Source: Caldilineaceae bacterium (GTDB lineage: Bacteria > Chloroflexota > Anaerolineae > Caldilineales > Caldilineaceae). Taken from it: DNA of 64,000 bases. Both the position numbers and the translations under genes were made by a program. This document shows positions 7,742-17,031 of the stretch, in pieces; positions within the stretch are counted from its first letter, which is position 1, and every line of letters begins with the position of its first letter. The notes under the pieces are model-generated. The model saw nothing but the letters and a program-made list of their open reading frames with translations, was not told where the DNA came from and did not search any database. Location: positions 1 to 64,000 of the forward strand of contig JAPKMW010000002.1 in NCBI GenBank assembly GCA_026645575.1. Direction: 5' to 3'.

Positions 7742-8410
7742 TTAACTAGGCACTAACTTATGTTTAATTGCATACCCAATGGCCTCCATGCGGCTGGAGA
7801 CTTGCAGCTTGGAGAGGACATTGCTGACATGAAACTTGACAGTGGAACGGCTGATGATCAGGCGGTCGGCGATCTCGCTGTTGTTTAAGCCTTCGACCAT
7901 GAGCACCAATACTTCGCGCTCCCGTTCCGTCAGGTCGAAGCCGGGTTGGGTAAAGGCCGATTGACGGGCCTGGCGGATTAACACCTGGGTTGCTTCCGGG
8001 GCCAGAGTTGGGCGACCAGCGTAGGCGGCGCGGATGGCGTCGGCCAATTCATCGGCGGAGACATTCTTGAGCAGGTAGCCAATCGCGCCCGCTTCCAGCA
8101 CGCGCTTCACCAGATCATCTTCTTTGAAGCTGGTGAGCGCAATCACCTGGATTTGCGGGTAATGTTTGCGAATGGCAAGCGTCGCCTCGGCGCCATCCAT
8201 GTTGGGCATGACCAGATCCATGAGAACCACATCGGGACGCAACTGGCCGCAAAGATTGACGGCCTTGGCGCCATCGTTGGCTTCACCGACCAGAGCTAGA
8301 TCGTCATAGATAGAGAGGAACGCAGCCAACCCGCTGCGCACCACCGCTTGGTCATCGACGACGAGAACGCGAATGGGTACTTCGCTAGGTACTGATTTTC
8401 CTGTATTCAT
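7742..8410 (-). CDS. NarL/FixJ-type response regulator
   Basis: A 222-residue two-domain regulator. The receiver begins [15 protein letters not shown], with the phospho-acceptor Asp in [14 protein letters not shown], the Thr/Ser in VIALTSF and Lys in GYLLKN. The C-terminal LuxR-type helix-turn-helix reads [16 protein letters not shown] to [17 protein letters not shown]. The start ATG at 8410 overlaps the stop of the kinase gene (ATGA), giving tight coupling. It presumably binds DNA when phosphorylated by the adjacent kinase; its targets are not shown by this sequence. Confidence 0.92.
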   Translation of the reverse strand: MNTGKSVPSEVPIRVLVVDDQAVVRSGLAAFLSIYDDLALVGEANDGAKAVNLCGQLRPDVVLMDLVMPNMDGAEATLAIRKHYPQIQVIALTSFKEDDLVKRVLEAGAIGYLLKNVSADELADAIRAAYAGRPTLAPEATQVLIRQARQSAFTQPGFDLTEREREVLVLMVEGLNNSEIADRLIISRSTVKFHVSNVLSKLQVSSRMEAIGYAIKHKLVPS

Positions 8411-9504
8411 GCTGCTTGCTCCGACCTGTGCCATAGCGCGTGAACGACGGCCCCCTGCCCCGTTTGACTTTGAATAGTCAACTCTGCGTGAATCTCTTCG
8501 GCTCGTTCCCGCATAATATTGAGTCCCAAACATTTGCCGGCTACGCGATTGACCTGAAAGCCGCGACCATCATCCTGAATAAAAAGCTCGGCACGGTCGG
8601 TGGTCATGGTTAGAAAGACAGAGGCGTGGGTAGCCTCGGCATGTTTGGCAACGTTGTTGAGCGCTTCCTGCGTAATCCGATAGAAAGCAATACGCACACC
8701 GACCGGCAGATCCTCATCCCCTTGTATGGTCACCGTAATTGGGACGCGTGAACGTCCGCCGACTGCTTCGGCCAACTGATGCAGCAGATCGGTCAACGCC
8801 ACATTATTCAGCGCCGTTGGTCGTAATTCTAGCAGCAACGTGCGCATTTCGGCCAGAGCGCCGCGGGTTAACTCACGCAATTCCTGTAAGCGTCGCTCGG
8901 CTTCCTGGCTATTACGTTGCCAAAGTCGGGGTAGAATATCGGCAATGATGCTGGCGGAAAAGAGTGTTTGTGTCACAGAATCGTGGAGATCATGGGCGAT
9001 GCGGTTCCGTTCGGCGGCGACCGCGTTCTGTTCAATCTGTTCATAAAGGCGCTCCAGTTCGGCCGTGCGCTCTTTGACACGCGCTTCCAGCATGGCTTCT
9101 GTCTGCTTGCGTAGCGAAATGTCAATTACGGAAGCAATCGTGACAATGTTGTCGCGCAACCGTCCAAACCCTAATCCCACCTCAATTGGAATGAGGGCGC
9201 CATTTTTGTGACGCCCAACCAGGTCAAAGCCGGCGCCCATCTCACGCACATGGGGCATTTGCATAAAGCCCTGCCGGTGTTGGACATGCAACTGGCGCAA
9301 CTGCTGTGGTAAGAGAAACTCAACGTCTTGATTTTGCAATTCTTCCGCTTGGTAGCCAAAGAGGGTCGCTAATTTCGCATTGGCCAACAAAATACGACCC
9401 GCGCCATCAACAACCACCATGGCAACGGGGGCGGCATGAATTAAAGGATAGAGTGATTCGCCAAGCTCTGGAACCGCGTTGGCGTTGGCGTCTTGATTTG
9501 TCAT
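8407..9504 (-). CDS. PAS-domain sensor histidine kinase, NarX/DesK class (HisKA_3)
   Basis: A 365-residue soluble kinase: PAS domain (about 20-140), a coiled-coil linker ([19 protein letters not shown]), the HisKA_3 phospho-acceptor box in [12 protein letters not shown], and an HATPase domain ([14 protein letters not shown] for the N box, DDGRGF for G1). No membrane segments, so the signal is cytoplasmic, possibly redox or a bound ligand through PAS. A TTG upstream at 9540 would add 12 residues; the ATG at 9504 is preferred though no good ribosome binding site precedes either. It forms an operon with the response regulator. Confidence 0.9.
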   Translation of the reverse strand: MTNQDANANAVPELGESLYPLIHAAPVAMVVVDGAGRILLANAKLATLFGYQAEELQNQDVEFLLPQQLRQLHVQHRQGFMQMPHVREMGAGFDLVGRHKNGALIPIEVGLGFGRLRDNIVTIASVIDISLRKQTEAMLEARVKERTAELERLYEQIEQNAVAAERNRIAHDLHDSVTQTLFSASIIADILPRLWQRNSQEAERRLQELRELTRGALAEMRTLLLELRPTALNNVALTDLLHQLAEAVGGRSRVPITVTIQGDEDLPVGVRIAFYRITQEALNNVAKHAEATHASVFLTMTTDRAELFIQDDGRGFQVNRVAGKCLGLNIMRERAEEIHAELTIQSQTGQGAVVHALWHRSEQAA

Positions 9505-9944
9505 AGGGAGAATGATACCAAGGATTGGACGATTAATCAAAAGCGCAAGCGGGGGTCGTCTCTTTGGCCTGGTTTGATCATCGATTGGTAAGCAAAACGA
9601 AAGTAGTTGTGGATTGTGCAGGTTATCTAACCCATAGTTAACAAAGTTAACTATGGGTCAAAAGGTAATGCGACAGCGCTTTTGGGTGGTCAACCTTTCT
9701 TTACGTTAATCCAAAATCCATACAATATTCAGAGGAAAACTTCAAAACATTGTGCCACTTTAATCTAAACGATAATAGTATGAACAAAGCTTAAGTACCT
9801 TTTTCTGGAAAAGCTGCTATACTACGTTCAATCCCAATAACACTATTTAATAGAGTCTTTTCCCACGAACGGCTTCAACCTCATCGGGTTGATAATACTC
9901 ATTACCATCCATGGAAAAGGCTCTCCCACACTAGGAGGTGTCAA
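9505..9944. other. Divergent intergenic region upstream of the diterpene operon
   Basis: This 440-base AT-rich gap separates the kinase and the diterpene genes. It holds a perfect 13-bp inverted repeat with 3-base loop at 9631-9659 (ACCCATAGTTAAC arms), not followed by a T-run and so more like an operator. An extended -10, TGCTATACT, is at 9815-9823 and would give a leader of about 115 bases. In the leader, 9852-9863 can pair with 9913-9924, and a seven-codon frame (9911-9934) ends on the ribosome binding site of the cyclase gene. Confidence 0.5.
9815..9823 (+). promoter_or_regulatory. Candidate extended -10 promoter of the diterpene operon
   Basis: TGCTATACT matches an extended -10 element (TGnTATAAT-like). 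The -35 position at 17-base spacing (9795-9800, GTACCT) is poor, as expected for extended -10 promoters. No other plausible promoter is obvious between here and the start codon at 9945. Confidence 0.4.
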
Positions 9945-11471
9945 ATGTCTGCTCGTGAAATGCAGCTTGCGGAGTTGCACTCTCTCGTTGCTGATTTGGG
10001 AAAAGATGGAGGAGTGATTAGCCCTTCCATTTATGACACTGCACAAGTGATCCGGTTGTATCCCCCCAAAGAAGGTGTCGAACCGGCCCTCCAATGGTTG
10101 CTTGACCAACAACGGGCCGATGGCGGCTGGGGTGAGCCGGAAGCGCCCTATGCCCGTGATGTGCCAACCCTGGCTGCCATCCTTGCCCTCTACACCTACC
10201 CGCACTATAGCCAGAATCGCACGGCGCTTGATGCTGGCCTCGCCTTTCTCGAACAGCAGGCGCCTCAATGGGTAGAGATGCCCATTGACGCATTGCCCAT
10301 TGCCACAGAAATGATCCTCCCCTATCTGGTTGAAGAAGCCAACCAATTGGGATTATGCATCAACCGGAAACCCTACGCCATTCTTTATCAACTCCGCGAC
10401 CGCAAATGTCGCTACATCAGCGCCAAGCCCCTCCAGCCAAGCTCGCCGCCGACCTACTCGTGGGAAGCATTGGGGCGCAATGCGTACTCTATCACACCGG
10501 ATCACTCCGGCGGCATTGGGCATAGCCCAGCCGCGACCGCCGCCTGGTTACGCCAAGCAGAACAGCACGCTGACTTATCTGACACCTGTAGTACAGCCCG
10601 CCACTATTTGGAGAAAGCGGCGGCGGCAACTGGCGCGGGCATCCCTGGTGTAGTGCCGAATGTCTGGCCGATTACTGGTTTTGAGCTTTCTTATGGATTG
10701 CATACGTTGCTAGTCACTACTCTACTCCTGCAACCATGGCTTGGAAATACTATCGAAGTTCAAGTGGGTCGATTATCACATATTATGCAGAAAGGGGGGG
10801 GGATAAGTTTCGGCGAAGACTTTACCCCGGATGTTGATGATACAGGGGTCGCAATGGCGACCCTTCGGGCAACTGCCTACCCTATTGACCCCACAGTGAT
10901 TCTACAGTTTAAGCACAACGATCATTTCTGCACCTTCCATCAAGAACTAAATCCATCGATCTTAGCAAACGCCCATGCCGTGTATGGACTTGCTCAAGCA
11001 GAAGCACGTTGCCCGGGCGCAGAAGCTTTTCTGCTACAGCGCCAGTGCGCTGATGGACGCTGGTTATCCGATAAGTGGCATAGTTCCTGGATTTATACCA
11101 CAGTAGAAGCGGTACTTGCCCTTCTCCAGTTCACCTATTCTACTGCGGTTGGCCGTGCAGTTGATGCTTTACTGGCAGCACAAAAAAATGATGGCGGGTG
11201 GGGTAGTTATACGCGCTCGACAGGGGTAGAAACAAGTTATGTGATCACAGCCCTAATGCTGCTTGCTCGCCAAGGGTCACTGCATGAGCATGGTAGAAAT
11301 GGGCTACGGCGAGGAGGGCAATGGCTAAACGAATATTGCCATGTCAACAGAGTGCCGCATGAACGACTTTGGCTTGGCAAAGAGTTGTACACACCCTATC
11401 GGGTCGATCGCCTTTATGAAATCAGCGCATTGTTATCGTACACTTTAGAAGAAAGCAAATTAACCTTATGA
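9945..11471 (+). CDS. Class II diterpene cyclase (kolavenyl/tuberculosinyl diphosphate synthase-like)
   Basis: A 508-residue terpene cyclase of the squalene-hopene/copalyl diphosphate fold. The acid motif of protonation-initiated cyclases, DxDD, is D296-V-D-D299 in FTPDVDDTG. QW-type repeats occur as QQRADGGWG (about 49-57), QRQCADGRW and QKNDGGWG. Size and layout match Rv3377c of M. tuberculosis (tuberculosinyl diphosphate synthase) and the Herpetosiphon kolavenyl diphosphate synthase. The expected reaction is bicyclisation of geranylgeranyl diphosphate with the diphosphate retained. AGGAGGTG five bases before ATG 9945 fixes the start. The stop overlaps the next gene by 4 bases, so the products are made together. 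The exact ring stereochemistry cannot be read from sequence. Confidence 0.88.
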   Translation: MSAREMQLAELHSLVADLGKDGGVISPSIYDTAQVIRLYPPKEGVEPALQWLLDQQRADGGWGEPEAPYARDVPTLAAILALYTYPHYSQNRTALDAGLAFLEQQAPQWVEMPIDALPIATEMILPYLVEEANQLGLCINRKPYAILYQLRDRKCRYISAKPLQPSSPPTYSWEALGRNAYSITPDHSGGIGHSPAATAAWLRQAEQHADLSDTCSTARHYLEKAAAATGAGIPGVVPNVWPITGFELSYGLHTLLVTTLLLQPWLGNTIEVQVGRLSHIMQKGGGISFGEDFTPDVDDTGVAMATLRATAYPIDPTVILQFKHNDHFCTFHQELNPSILANAHAVYGLAQAEARCPGAEAFLLQRQCADGRWLSDKWHSSWIYTTVEAVLALLQFTYSTAVGRAVDALLAAQKNDGGWGSYTRSTGVETSYVITALMLLARQGSLHEHGRNGLRRGGQWLNEYCHVNRVPHERLWLGKELYTPYRVDRLYEISALLSYTLEESKLTL

Positions 11472-12346
11472 GCGTAGAGTCTGTTCCAACACTAGAACAA
11501 TTTCTTGCTGCACCAATTGAGGAAGTGGCGAAGGTTGCTCCAATGACGATGGTATATGGTGCGGGTGGAACGAGAAGAAGGGCTGTTTTTGAAGGGATAG
11601 AACCTTGGAGTGATGAATTTGTACATTGGGCTCGTGTACGCATTTTAAGTCGAATTGATCTGCTCTTTCGTCACGGTGTCCGTAATCTGTTTGTAACAAC
11701 AATGACGCCAGATAATTTTCGCGAGGTTAACCAATATAAGGAGCGAATGCTTGAGCGAATAGATTGGTTTGTCGCAGGAGCCGATTCACTGGCCGATTAT
11801 AGACGTTGGGGGTGGCGGGTACGGTTAGTCGGTGCAGAGGAGTTACCTGAATTACATGCTACAGTGGAGTGTCTGCGTACCAGTACACTACTTGAGAGTA
11901 AACATACACTTTATTGGAATATTGTCCCTACCGTAGAAAGTCCCTGGCATCAGATACTTACGACTGCCCAACATACACAAGCTCGAACCCGAACGGATAT
12001 AGTTCGTGCGCTTTATGATGACGATATTCCGCCAGTAACCCTTTATCTTGGGTTTGGAAAACCAACAATTTTACCAGAGATTATTCCGCCGTTGCTATTA
12101 GGTCAGGTTCAATCTTATTGGAGCCAACAACCAGGGTATACACTCACGGAAACACAGTTTCGCACCATTCTATATGATTATGCTTACCTACGTCCTACCT
12201 GGCAAGAAGAGAAACTGGACCGGGCTAAAGTTGCTTTGGCACACCGTCATGCCTGGGAAGAAGGTCCAATTCTTGGGTTGGGTATGCGGCTTGGCCCCTT
12301 TTGGTATCCAGCGCCAACATTTTCTTCTGTTTACAAAGCCAAATAA
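11468..12346 (+). CDS. Diterpene synthase, Rv3378c (tuberculosinol synthase) / kolavelool synthase family
   Basis: A 292-residue protein that aligns along its length with Rv3378c: GTRRRAVFEG near 34-43, LFLGFG-like VTLYLGFGKPT, and TETQFRTILYDYAYLRPTW, which matches the Rv3378c stretch TETTLRRILYDHIYLR. Rv3378c has a cis-prenyltransferase fold and removes diphosphate from the bicyclic intermediate, forming an alcohol or a prenyl adenosine. The RR pair of the diphosphate-binding loop is present, but the position that is Asp in the mycobacterial D-G-T-R-R motif is Gly here. The product is probably a tertiary diterpene alcohol such as kolavelool. It overlaps the cyclase gene (ATGA). No methyltransferase follows, unlike in Herpetosiphon. 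Confidence 0.85.
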   Translation: MSVESVPTLEQFLAAPIEEVAKVAPMTMVYGAGGTRRRAVFEGIEPWSDEFVHWARVRILSRIDLLFRHGVRNLFVTTMTPDNFREVNQYKERMLERIDWFVAGADSLADYRRWGWRVRLVGAEELPELHATVECLRTSTLLESKHTLYWNIVPTVESPWHQILTTAQHTQARTRTDIVRALYDDDIPPVTLYLGFGKPTILPEIIPPLLLGQVQSYWSQQPGYTLTETQFRTILYDYAYLRPTWQEEKLDRAKVALAHRHAWEEGPILGLGMRLGPFWYPAPTFSSVYKAK

Positions 12347-12381
12347 GAATCGGCTCTGACACTCCATTCTTCTGTGTAGTT

Positions 12382-14676
12382 CTACACAAGCTCCTTTGTT
12401 TTCAAGTGAGATTGGACATGTTGTAACAGTGCCTCGGCTGTATAGGGTTTTTGTATAAAGCCGGCTAATTGTTTATTAACAAACCGTTCCATAACATCAG
12501 CCTCACTATAGCCTGAGACCAGCAAAACGGGGATATGCGCATCAATTGCCATGAGTTGGTGAAAAACTTCTTCACCGCTCATTTCTGGCATTGCTAAGTC
12601 GAGAAGTACTAATCTAAGTTCATGGCGGTGTTCGCGAAAGAGTTGGAGACCCATGAAACCAGTGGTTGCACTTAAAACACGTAGCCCTGCTTCACGCAGA
12701 ATATCGGCCATGCCTTCGCACACTGGCACTTCATCGTCTATGATGAGTACCAGTTCACCAGTGCCAACAAATGGTGTATCGGTATACTGTTGGCCGAACA
12801 GCACCCCATCTGCTGCAAGCGGGAATAGAATAGCGAAGGTTGTTCCTTGGTCAACGACACTAGAGACACGAAGCGCACCTTTGTGGCTGCGGACAATGCC
12901 AAGGACGCTAGCCAGTCCCAAACCACGTCCAGTAAACTTTGTTGTAAAGAAGGGATCAAAAATTTTTTTCAAAGTCTGGGCATCCATCCCACAGCCGGTG
13001 TCAGCAACTTCAAGTTGTACATAACAGCCGGCTGACAACTTGGCCCCAACCCACTCCCCTTGAGCAATCTCTTCTTCGGTTAGTTGACAAAGCATTGTCA
13101 TTACATGGATGTTACCAACTTTACCACCAATCGCATCAGCACTATTAATGATTAAATTCATGATCAACTGTTGCAGTTGTCCTATGTCACCATTCATGAA
13201 TACTGCTGTGTCAGAAAGCTCGGCAGTAAGCTTGACATTCTTGGAAATGGAAGCAGAGAAAAGGTGGATATTATCCATAATCAGATCATTTAAGTTGATC
13301 TGCTTTGTCTCTGTTGGCGAGCGCCCGGCATAATTGAGCATTTGACGTGTTAACTCGGTTGCTCGTTCTGCAGCTTTTAATGTACGTTCAAGGTTATGTT
13401 TGACCGGGTGTTCTGTTGGCAGTTTCATCAATCCCATCGATAGTTGCATGAGCATAACGCTCAACAAGTTGTTAAAGTCATGTGCTATCCCACCTGCAAG
13501 GATACCCAAGCTCTCCAACTTCTGCATTTGATACATGGCCGTCTCTGTCTGTTTCTGCTCAGTGATGTCAGTCACAATCAGGATCAAGGCTATGATCTTG
13601 CCATCTTGCCAGATCGGCCCTACACGGTTGATCTGCCATGCATATTTTTTTTCATTGTTCTCTTCTGTTTCATACCGTATAACCTCTCCTGTTTGAAAAA
13701 CCATTTTTATGCTTTCATATAGGCGTGCCTGGTGATCGGAGCGCTGATGAATAAGCGTGATCGGAGCGCCGATCAGTTTCGTCGGCGTCTGGTCGCCAAT
13801 CGCTCGGTTCGTAAATGCAACTGTGTAATCAGGATTGATACGCACAATCATATCGGGGACTTGTTCGGCCAATGAACGCCAGTTTGCCTCTGATGCGGCT
13901 AATGCATCCAGCAACCGTTGCCTTTCTTCCACTTCTATCCTTAATTTTTTGTTGCTTTCTTGTAATTCCTGTGTCCGTTGCAACACTTTCTGCTCAAGTT
14001 CAATCCGTGCTTGTCGCAATTGGCTTTGGCTCAACTCCAATTCTTTGTTCGCTATACTTAGCGCATCTGCCGTTTGACGAATTTCATCCGTATTTTCCTC
14101 AGCGCGTTGGATAGAGGCGGCTAACAGAACTGTGTTCATCATCATAGTCAGTAGCAATACAACTAAATGATCAATAAGCGCCCTTTGATTAACTGTTGGT
14201 AGCAGGAATCCTATCCACTCTAAGTAAAAAATAATTCCAATCGTGAACATGCAAAGGAGCGCCAATCGATTCATGCTACGTTTACCCAGTAGTAACCCAG
14301 TCAGAGGAATTAATGCGAAATAGGACAGAATACTAGGCGTACGTATGCTTTGAAAAACTGTCGCATTTACATAGGTGATCAAACTGAACAAAATAGTCAG
14401 TAGAATAATTGATGCTTCTTTTACATATCCATGTTGCATCAAGCGTAAAGCAATAAGATTGACTATTACCGCAACCAAATTCATACTTAATATTTGCAGT
14501 ATCGCGTCTTGATCGAGGAGACCCATAATGATTGCGAGACTATCAACCACGATAAGAGCAATCAAAGTAAGGCAAAGAAAATTAAGCCAACGCGCCGCAC
14601 GCGTCTGCTCCTTATCGGGAAACACTGGCGGCGTTAGCCATTGGCGAAGCGTCGGAATAAAAGCCTGGGACTTCAT
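12382..14676 (-). CDS. Membrane-bound hybrid sensor histidine kinase
   Basis: About 764 residues: six predicted membrane helices in the first 200 residues, a long coiled coil (about 200-265), a PAS domain (about 265-385), HisKA with GGIAHDFNNLLSVML, HATPase with the N box (MNLIINSADAIGG) and G boxes (DTGCGM, GRGLGLASVLG), and a C-terminal receiver with LVLLDLAMPEMSG. The kinase class and fused receiver suggest signalling to a separate phosphotransfer or regulator protein that is not nearby. The ATG at 14676 has GGAG upstream; another in-frame ATG at 14697 has none. It converges with the diterpene operon, 35 bases apart. Confidence 0.88.
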   Translation of the reverse strand: MKSQAFIPTLRQWLTPPVFPDKEQTRAARWLNFLCLTLIALIVVDSLAIIMGLLDQDAILQILSMNLVAVIVNLIALRLMQHGYVKEASIILLTILFSLITYVNATVFQSIRTPSILSYFALIPLTGLLLGKRSMNRLALLCMFTIGIIFYLEWIGFLLPTVNQRALIDHLVVLLLTMMMNTVLLAASIQRAEENTDEIRQTADALSIANKELELSQSQLRQARIELEQKVLQRTQELQESNKKLRIEVEERQRLLDALAASEANWRSLAEQVPDMIVRINPDYTVAFTNRAIGDQTPTKLIGAPITLIHQRSDHQARLYESIKMVFQTGEVIRYETEENNEKKYAWQINRVGPIWQDGKIIALILIVTDITEQKQTETAMYQMQKLESLGILAGGIAHDFNNLLSVMLMQLSMGLMKLPTEHPVKHNLERTLKAAERATELTRQMLNYAGRSPTETKQINLNDLIMDNIHLFSASISKNVKLTAELSDTAVFMNGDIGQLQQLIMNLIINSADAIGGKVGNIHVMTMLCQLTEEEIAQGEWVGAKLSAGCYVQLEVADTGCGMDAQTLKKIFDPFFTTKFTGRGLGLASVLGIVRSHKGALRVSSVVDQGTTFAILFPLAADGVLFGQQYTDTPFVGTGELVLIIDDEVPVCEGMADILREAGLRVLSATTGFMGLQLFREHRHELRLVLLDLAMPEMSGEEVFHQLMAIDAHIPVLLVSGYSEADVMERFVNKQLAGFIQKPYTAEALLQHVQSHLKTKELV

Positions 14677-14947
14677 GGAAGCGCTACTCCATTGCATAAA
14701 AATGCAAGATAATAAACCCTACACTCTGATTGATGTTGCCGGTGCAGATCAGCAAGGGGTATAGGGCGGAATGGAACAATGACCAACAAGCGGAGATAGT
14801 TTACCACAAGATAACCTGCTTGTTTATCATCATCTTTACTGACAATTTGTAAGGGCAGTAAACCACTTTAGCAGACTTGCTGATTTTGTCAAGTATTGAA
14901 CTATCCAGTTAGTAACAATGTTCACCCGCAAGCGCAACCACTCTTTT

Positions 14948-15207
14948 CTACCCATCCAATACCACTCTGTCGAAAGGTTCCTTACTAACCAACATCGCTG
15001 TTACGCCACCATCCACCAACAAGTTCGCCCCTGTAATGGCCAGCGCGCGATCACGGAGCAGGAAGCCGACCATTTCGCCTACTTCTTGTGGCTCGATCAC
15101 CCGTTCAATCGGGATGTTGCTGTTCCAGTAGGTAAGCGTCGCAGCAGGATCGGGTATTGCGGCCAGGTAATCTTGCCAGATTTGGCTGTTAATCAACCCC
15201 GGCGGTA
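14948..15207 (-). pseudogene. SDR oxidoreductase, C-terminal fragment
   Basis: The frame reads PPGLINSQIWQDYL, then IEPQEVGEMVGFLL and ITGANLLVDGGVTAML: the last third of a short-chain dehydrogenase, from the substrate loop to the C-terminal VDGG signature. The Rossmann nucleotide-binding part and catalytic YxxxK are absent. The homology stops at about 15207, where the long inverted repeat 15203-15321 begins. It looks like a gene cut off by arrival of, or recombination at, the repeat. No start signal fits the fragment. Confidence 0.75.
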
Positions 15208-15321
15208 ATGACTAACCCCTCCCGCGCCCAATGGCGGTTGCCTGTCAGGCGCGCTCCCCAGTAAGGGGAGGGAACAGTTCCTCCCCTTACTGGGGAGGTT
15301 AGGAGGGGGTTAGTCGTTACC
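15203..15321. repeat. Long two-level inverted repeat ending a truncated SDR gene
   Basis: Outer arms (15203-15221 and 15302-15321) match with one mismatch and one gap; inner arms (15254-15271 and 15280-15297) are perfect over 18 bp with an 8-base loop. A smaller hairpin (GCGCC...GGCGC) occupies the left spacer. The right outer arm ends 8 bases after the stop of the PQQ-dehydrogenase-like gene. Confidence 0.75.
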
Positions 15322-15328
15322 CCGTCGC

Positions 15329-16738
15329 TTATTCGCCCAAGTAGACAACTCGATAGACATTGCCGTTCTGGTCATCGCTCACAAAGAGTTCGCCATTGAC
15401 GCCAACGGCCACCCCAGCAGGGCGTCCCCAAGCGCCGCCGCAATCTTCGGTTTCGCTGTCACGGAAGCCGGTGAGGAACGACCGACTTTCCACAGGTACG
15501 CCCTCTTCGACAACGATCATCTGCACCTTGCAATCGCGGGGTTCCGTGCTGTTCCACGAACCGTGATAGGCGACAAAGAGATTGCCCTGATAGTCCGCTG
15601 GGAAAGCCGTGGCATTGTATTGCACCATGCCCAGCGGCGCCTGGTGCGCCAGATCGGTGAAGAGCGCCGGGATGGCCTCGTCGCAATTGCTGAGGACGGC
15701 GGGGTCCAGATCAACCTGTTCATCGCGCACTTCGGTTGTACCGGGGGGTGTTGCGCCCAAGGTGGGGGTGTAGCAATAGGGCCAGCCATAATGGCCGCCC
15801 TTTTCCACTTCAATCACAATCTCTTCGGGCGGCAAATCATCGCCCAGCAGGTCGCTGCCATTGTGATTGGCCCAGAGCCGACCATCGGGCAGGAAGAGAA
15901 AATCAACGCTGTTGCGCAGCCCTTCGGCCCAGATCGGATGCCGCTGGTCGTTCAGGGCATCAATAAAGGGGTTATCGTCGGGAATGGAGCCATCGGGGTT
16001 GAAGCGCAAGATGGCGGCGCGCCGGGGATCGCTCTCCGGTTCATTGTTGCCGCTGGAACCGGCGGTGACATAGAGCTTACCGTCGGGGCCAAAGTGGAGC
16101 GTGCGCGTACGGTGGCGCACCGGGCCGGGAATGTTGTCTGTCACCAGTTCGCGCGTTTCAAATGCGCCGTCGCCATCGGCGTCGCGCAGCCGCTCGATCT
16201 GGCTGCCTTCAGCCACATAGAGCCAGCCCTCAAACCACTCGGCATTATGCGCCAGCGGTAGATCCGCGGCGACCACTTCGACAGTGTCGGCCAGGCCATC
16301 GTTATCAGCATCGGGCAGACGGAGCAGACGATTGCCGTCAATGTCGGCCACATAGAGCCAGCCGTCCGGCCCTACAGTCATCAAGCGCGGCGTTCCTAGC
16401 CCTTCGGCAAAAAGGCGCACGGCAAAGCCATCTGGCACTTGCAGCCGCGCACTGGCTTCATCTGCCGGGGGCAGCGCCGGCGTCGCTACCGGCGCGCCTG
16501 CTGTGGCCGCCGTTGCGGTTGGCACGAGAATGCGGTCCGCGGTGGTGGCGGCGGTGGCCGTCAAGGTGGCCGTGGCGGTGACGGCGACGGTGGCGGTTGC
16601 CGCACTGGTGGCTGCCACCGCCGCTGTCGGTGTTTGCGCCGATGGTTGGGCCGGCGTGGGGAAGGCGCAGCCCGTTGCCACAATGGCGAAAGCCAGAGCC
16701 AGCCCGGTTAGACGGGGGGGAAGGGGTATCATTTTCAT
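15329..16738 (-). CDS. PQQ-dependent sugar dehydrogenase-like beta-propeller lipoprotein
   Basis: A 469-residue exported protein. The signal peptide ends in a lipobox, IVATGC, so Cys is probably lipid-modified at about residue 24. A Thr/Ala/Val-rich linker (to about residue 90) then leads into a six-bladed propeller of the glucose/sorbosone dehydrogenase group (FAEGLGTPRLMTVGPDGWLY; GLRNSVDFLFLPDGRLW; HYGWPYCYTP). Calcium-binding-like DADNDGLADT and DADGDGAFET loops are present. It may oxidise sugars outside the membrane with PQQ, though propellers of this group also have non-catalytic roles. AAAGGA six bases upstream supports the ATG at 16738. The codon-biased linker is low-complexity DNA. 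Confidence 0.82.
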   Translation of the reverse strand: MKMIPLPPRLTGLALAFAIVATGCAFPTPAQPSAQTPTAAVAATSAATATVAVTATATLTATAATTADRILVPTATAATAGAPVATPALPPADEASARLQVPDGFAVRLFAEGLGTPRLMTVGPDGWLYVADIDGNRLLRLPDADNDGLADTVEVVAADLPLAHNAEWFEGWLYVAEGSQIERLRDADGDGAFETRELVTDNIPGPVRHRTRTLHFGPDGKLYVTAGSSGNNEPESDPRRAAILRFNPDGSIPDDNPFIDALNDQRHPIWAEGLRNSVDFLFLPDGRLWANHNGSDLLGDDLPPEEIVIEVEKGGHYGWPYCYTPTLGATPPGTTEVRDEQVDLDPAVLSNCDEAIPALFTDLAHQAPLGMVQYNATAFPADYQGNLFVAYHGSWNSTEPRDCKVQMIVVEEGVPVESRSFLTGFRDSETEDCGGAWGRPAGVAVGVNGELFVSDDQNGNVYRVVYLGE

Positions 16739-16847
16739 GAGCAATCCTTTCTTCTACTTACCTCAACGCCGTTCCAGTATCATGATATAAGCGCATACAG
16801 ATAAGTAGAAGCGTTCCAATAGCGCCGATCAATTGCCAGCACGCTTT

Positions 16848-17020
16848 TGTCCCGTAGGGACGGTTGAACTTAGGCAAGAACCGCATTTTATGCACCTACC
16901 AAGCCTCTACCCGCTCACAGCCGGTCCGTGATTGGCGTCCCAACGCCGGTCACGGACCGGCTGTGAGCGGGTTCGTAGTCACAATTTTTCTACCCTAAAC
17001 GCAATTGTCCCTACGAGACA
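16848..17020. repeat. Nested palindromes: GTCCGTGAC element inside a GTCCCTACGGGAC element
   Basis: Outer arms 16848-16861 and 17007-17020 match over 14 bp with one mismatch (TGTCCCGTAGGGAC), continued by a diverged GAACTTAGG/CCTAAA pair. In the loop lies a GTCCGTGAC-family element, arms 16911-16937 and 16944-16970 (27 bp, two mismatches). The rest of the 293-base gap shows no gene. Confidence 0.8.
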
Positions 17021-17031
17021 GGCGATCTGGA

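Noticed and set aside
9631..9659. Perfect 13-bp inverted repeat as a transcription terminator
   Set aside because: It is not followed by a T-run on either strand and lies between divergent genes, so an operator is more likely.
9843..10346. 167-codon minus-strand frame opposite the diterpene cyclase
   Set aside because: It lies antisense to a well-supported gene, has no recognisable domain and reads as a shadow of its codon bias.
15329..16738. Long plus-strand frames opposite the Thr/Ala-rich linker of the lipoprotein
   Set aside because: Low-complexity GC-rich DNA gives open frames on both strands; only the minus-strand protein has a lipobox and propeller domain.
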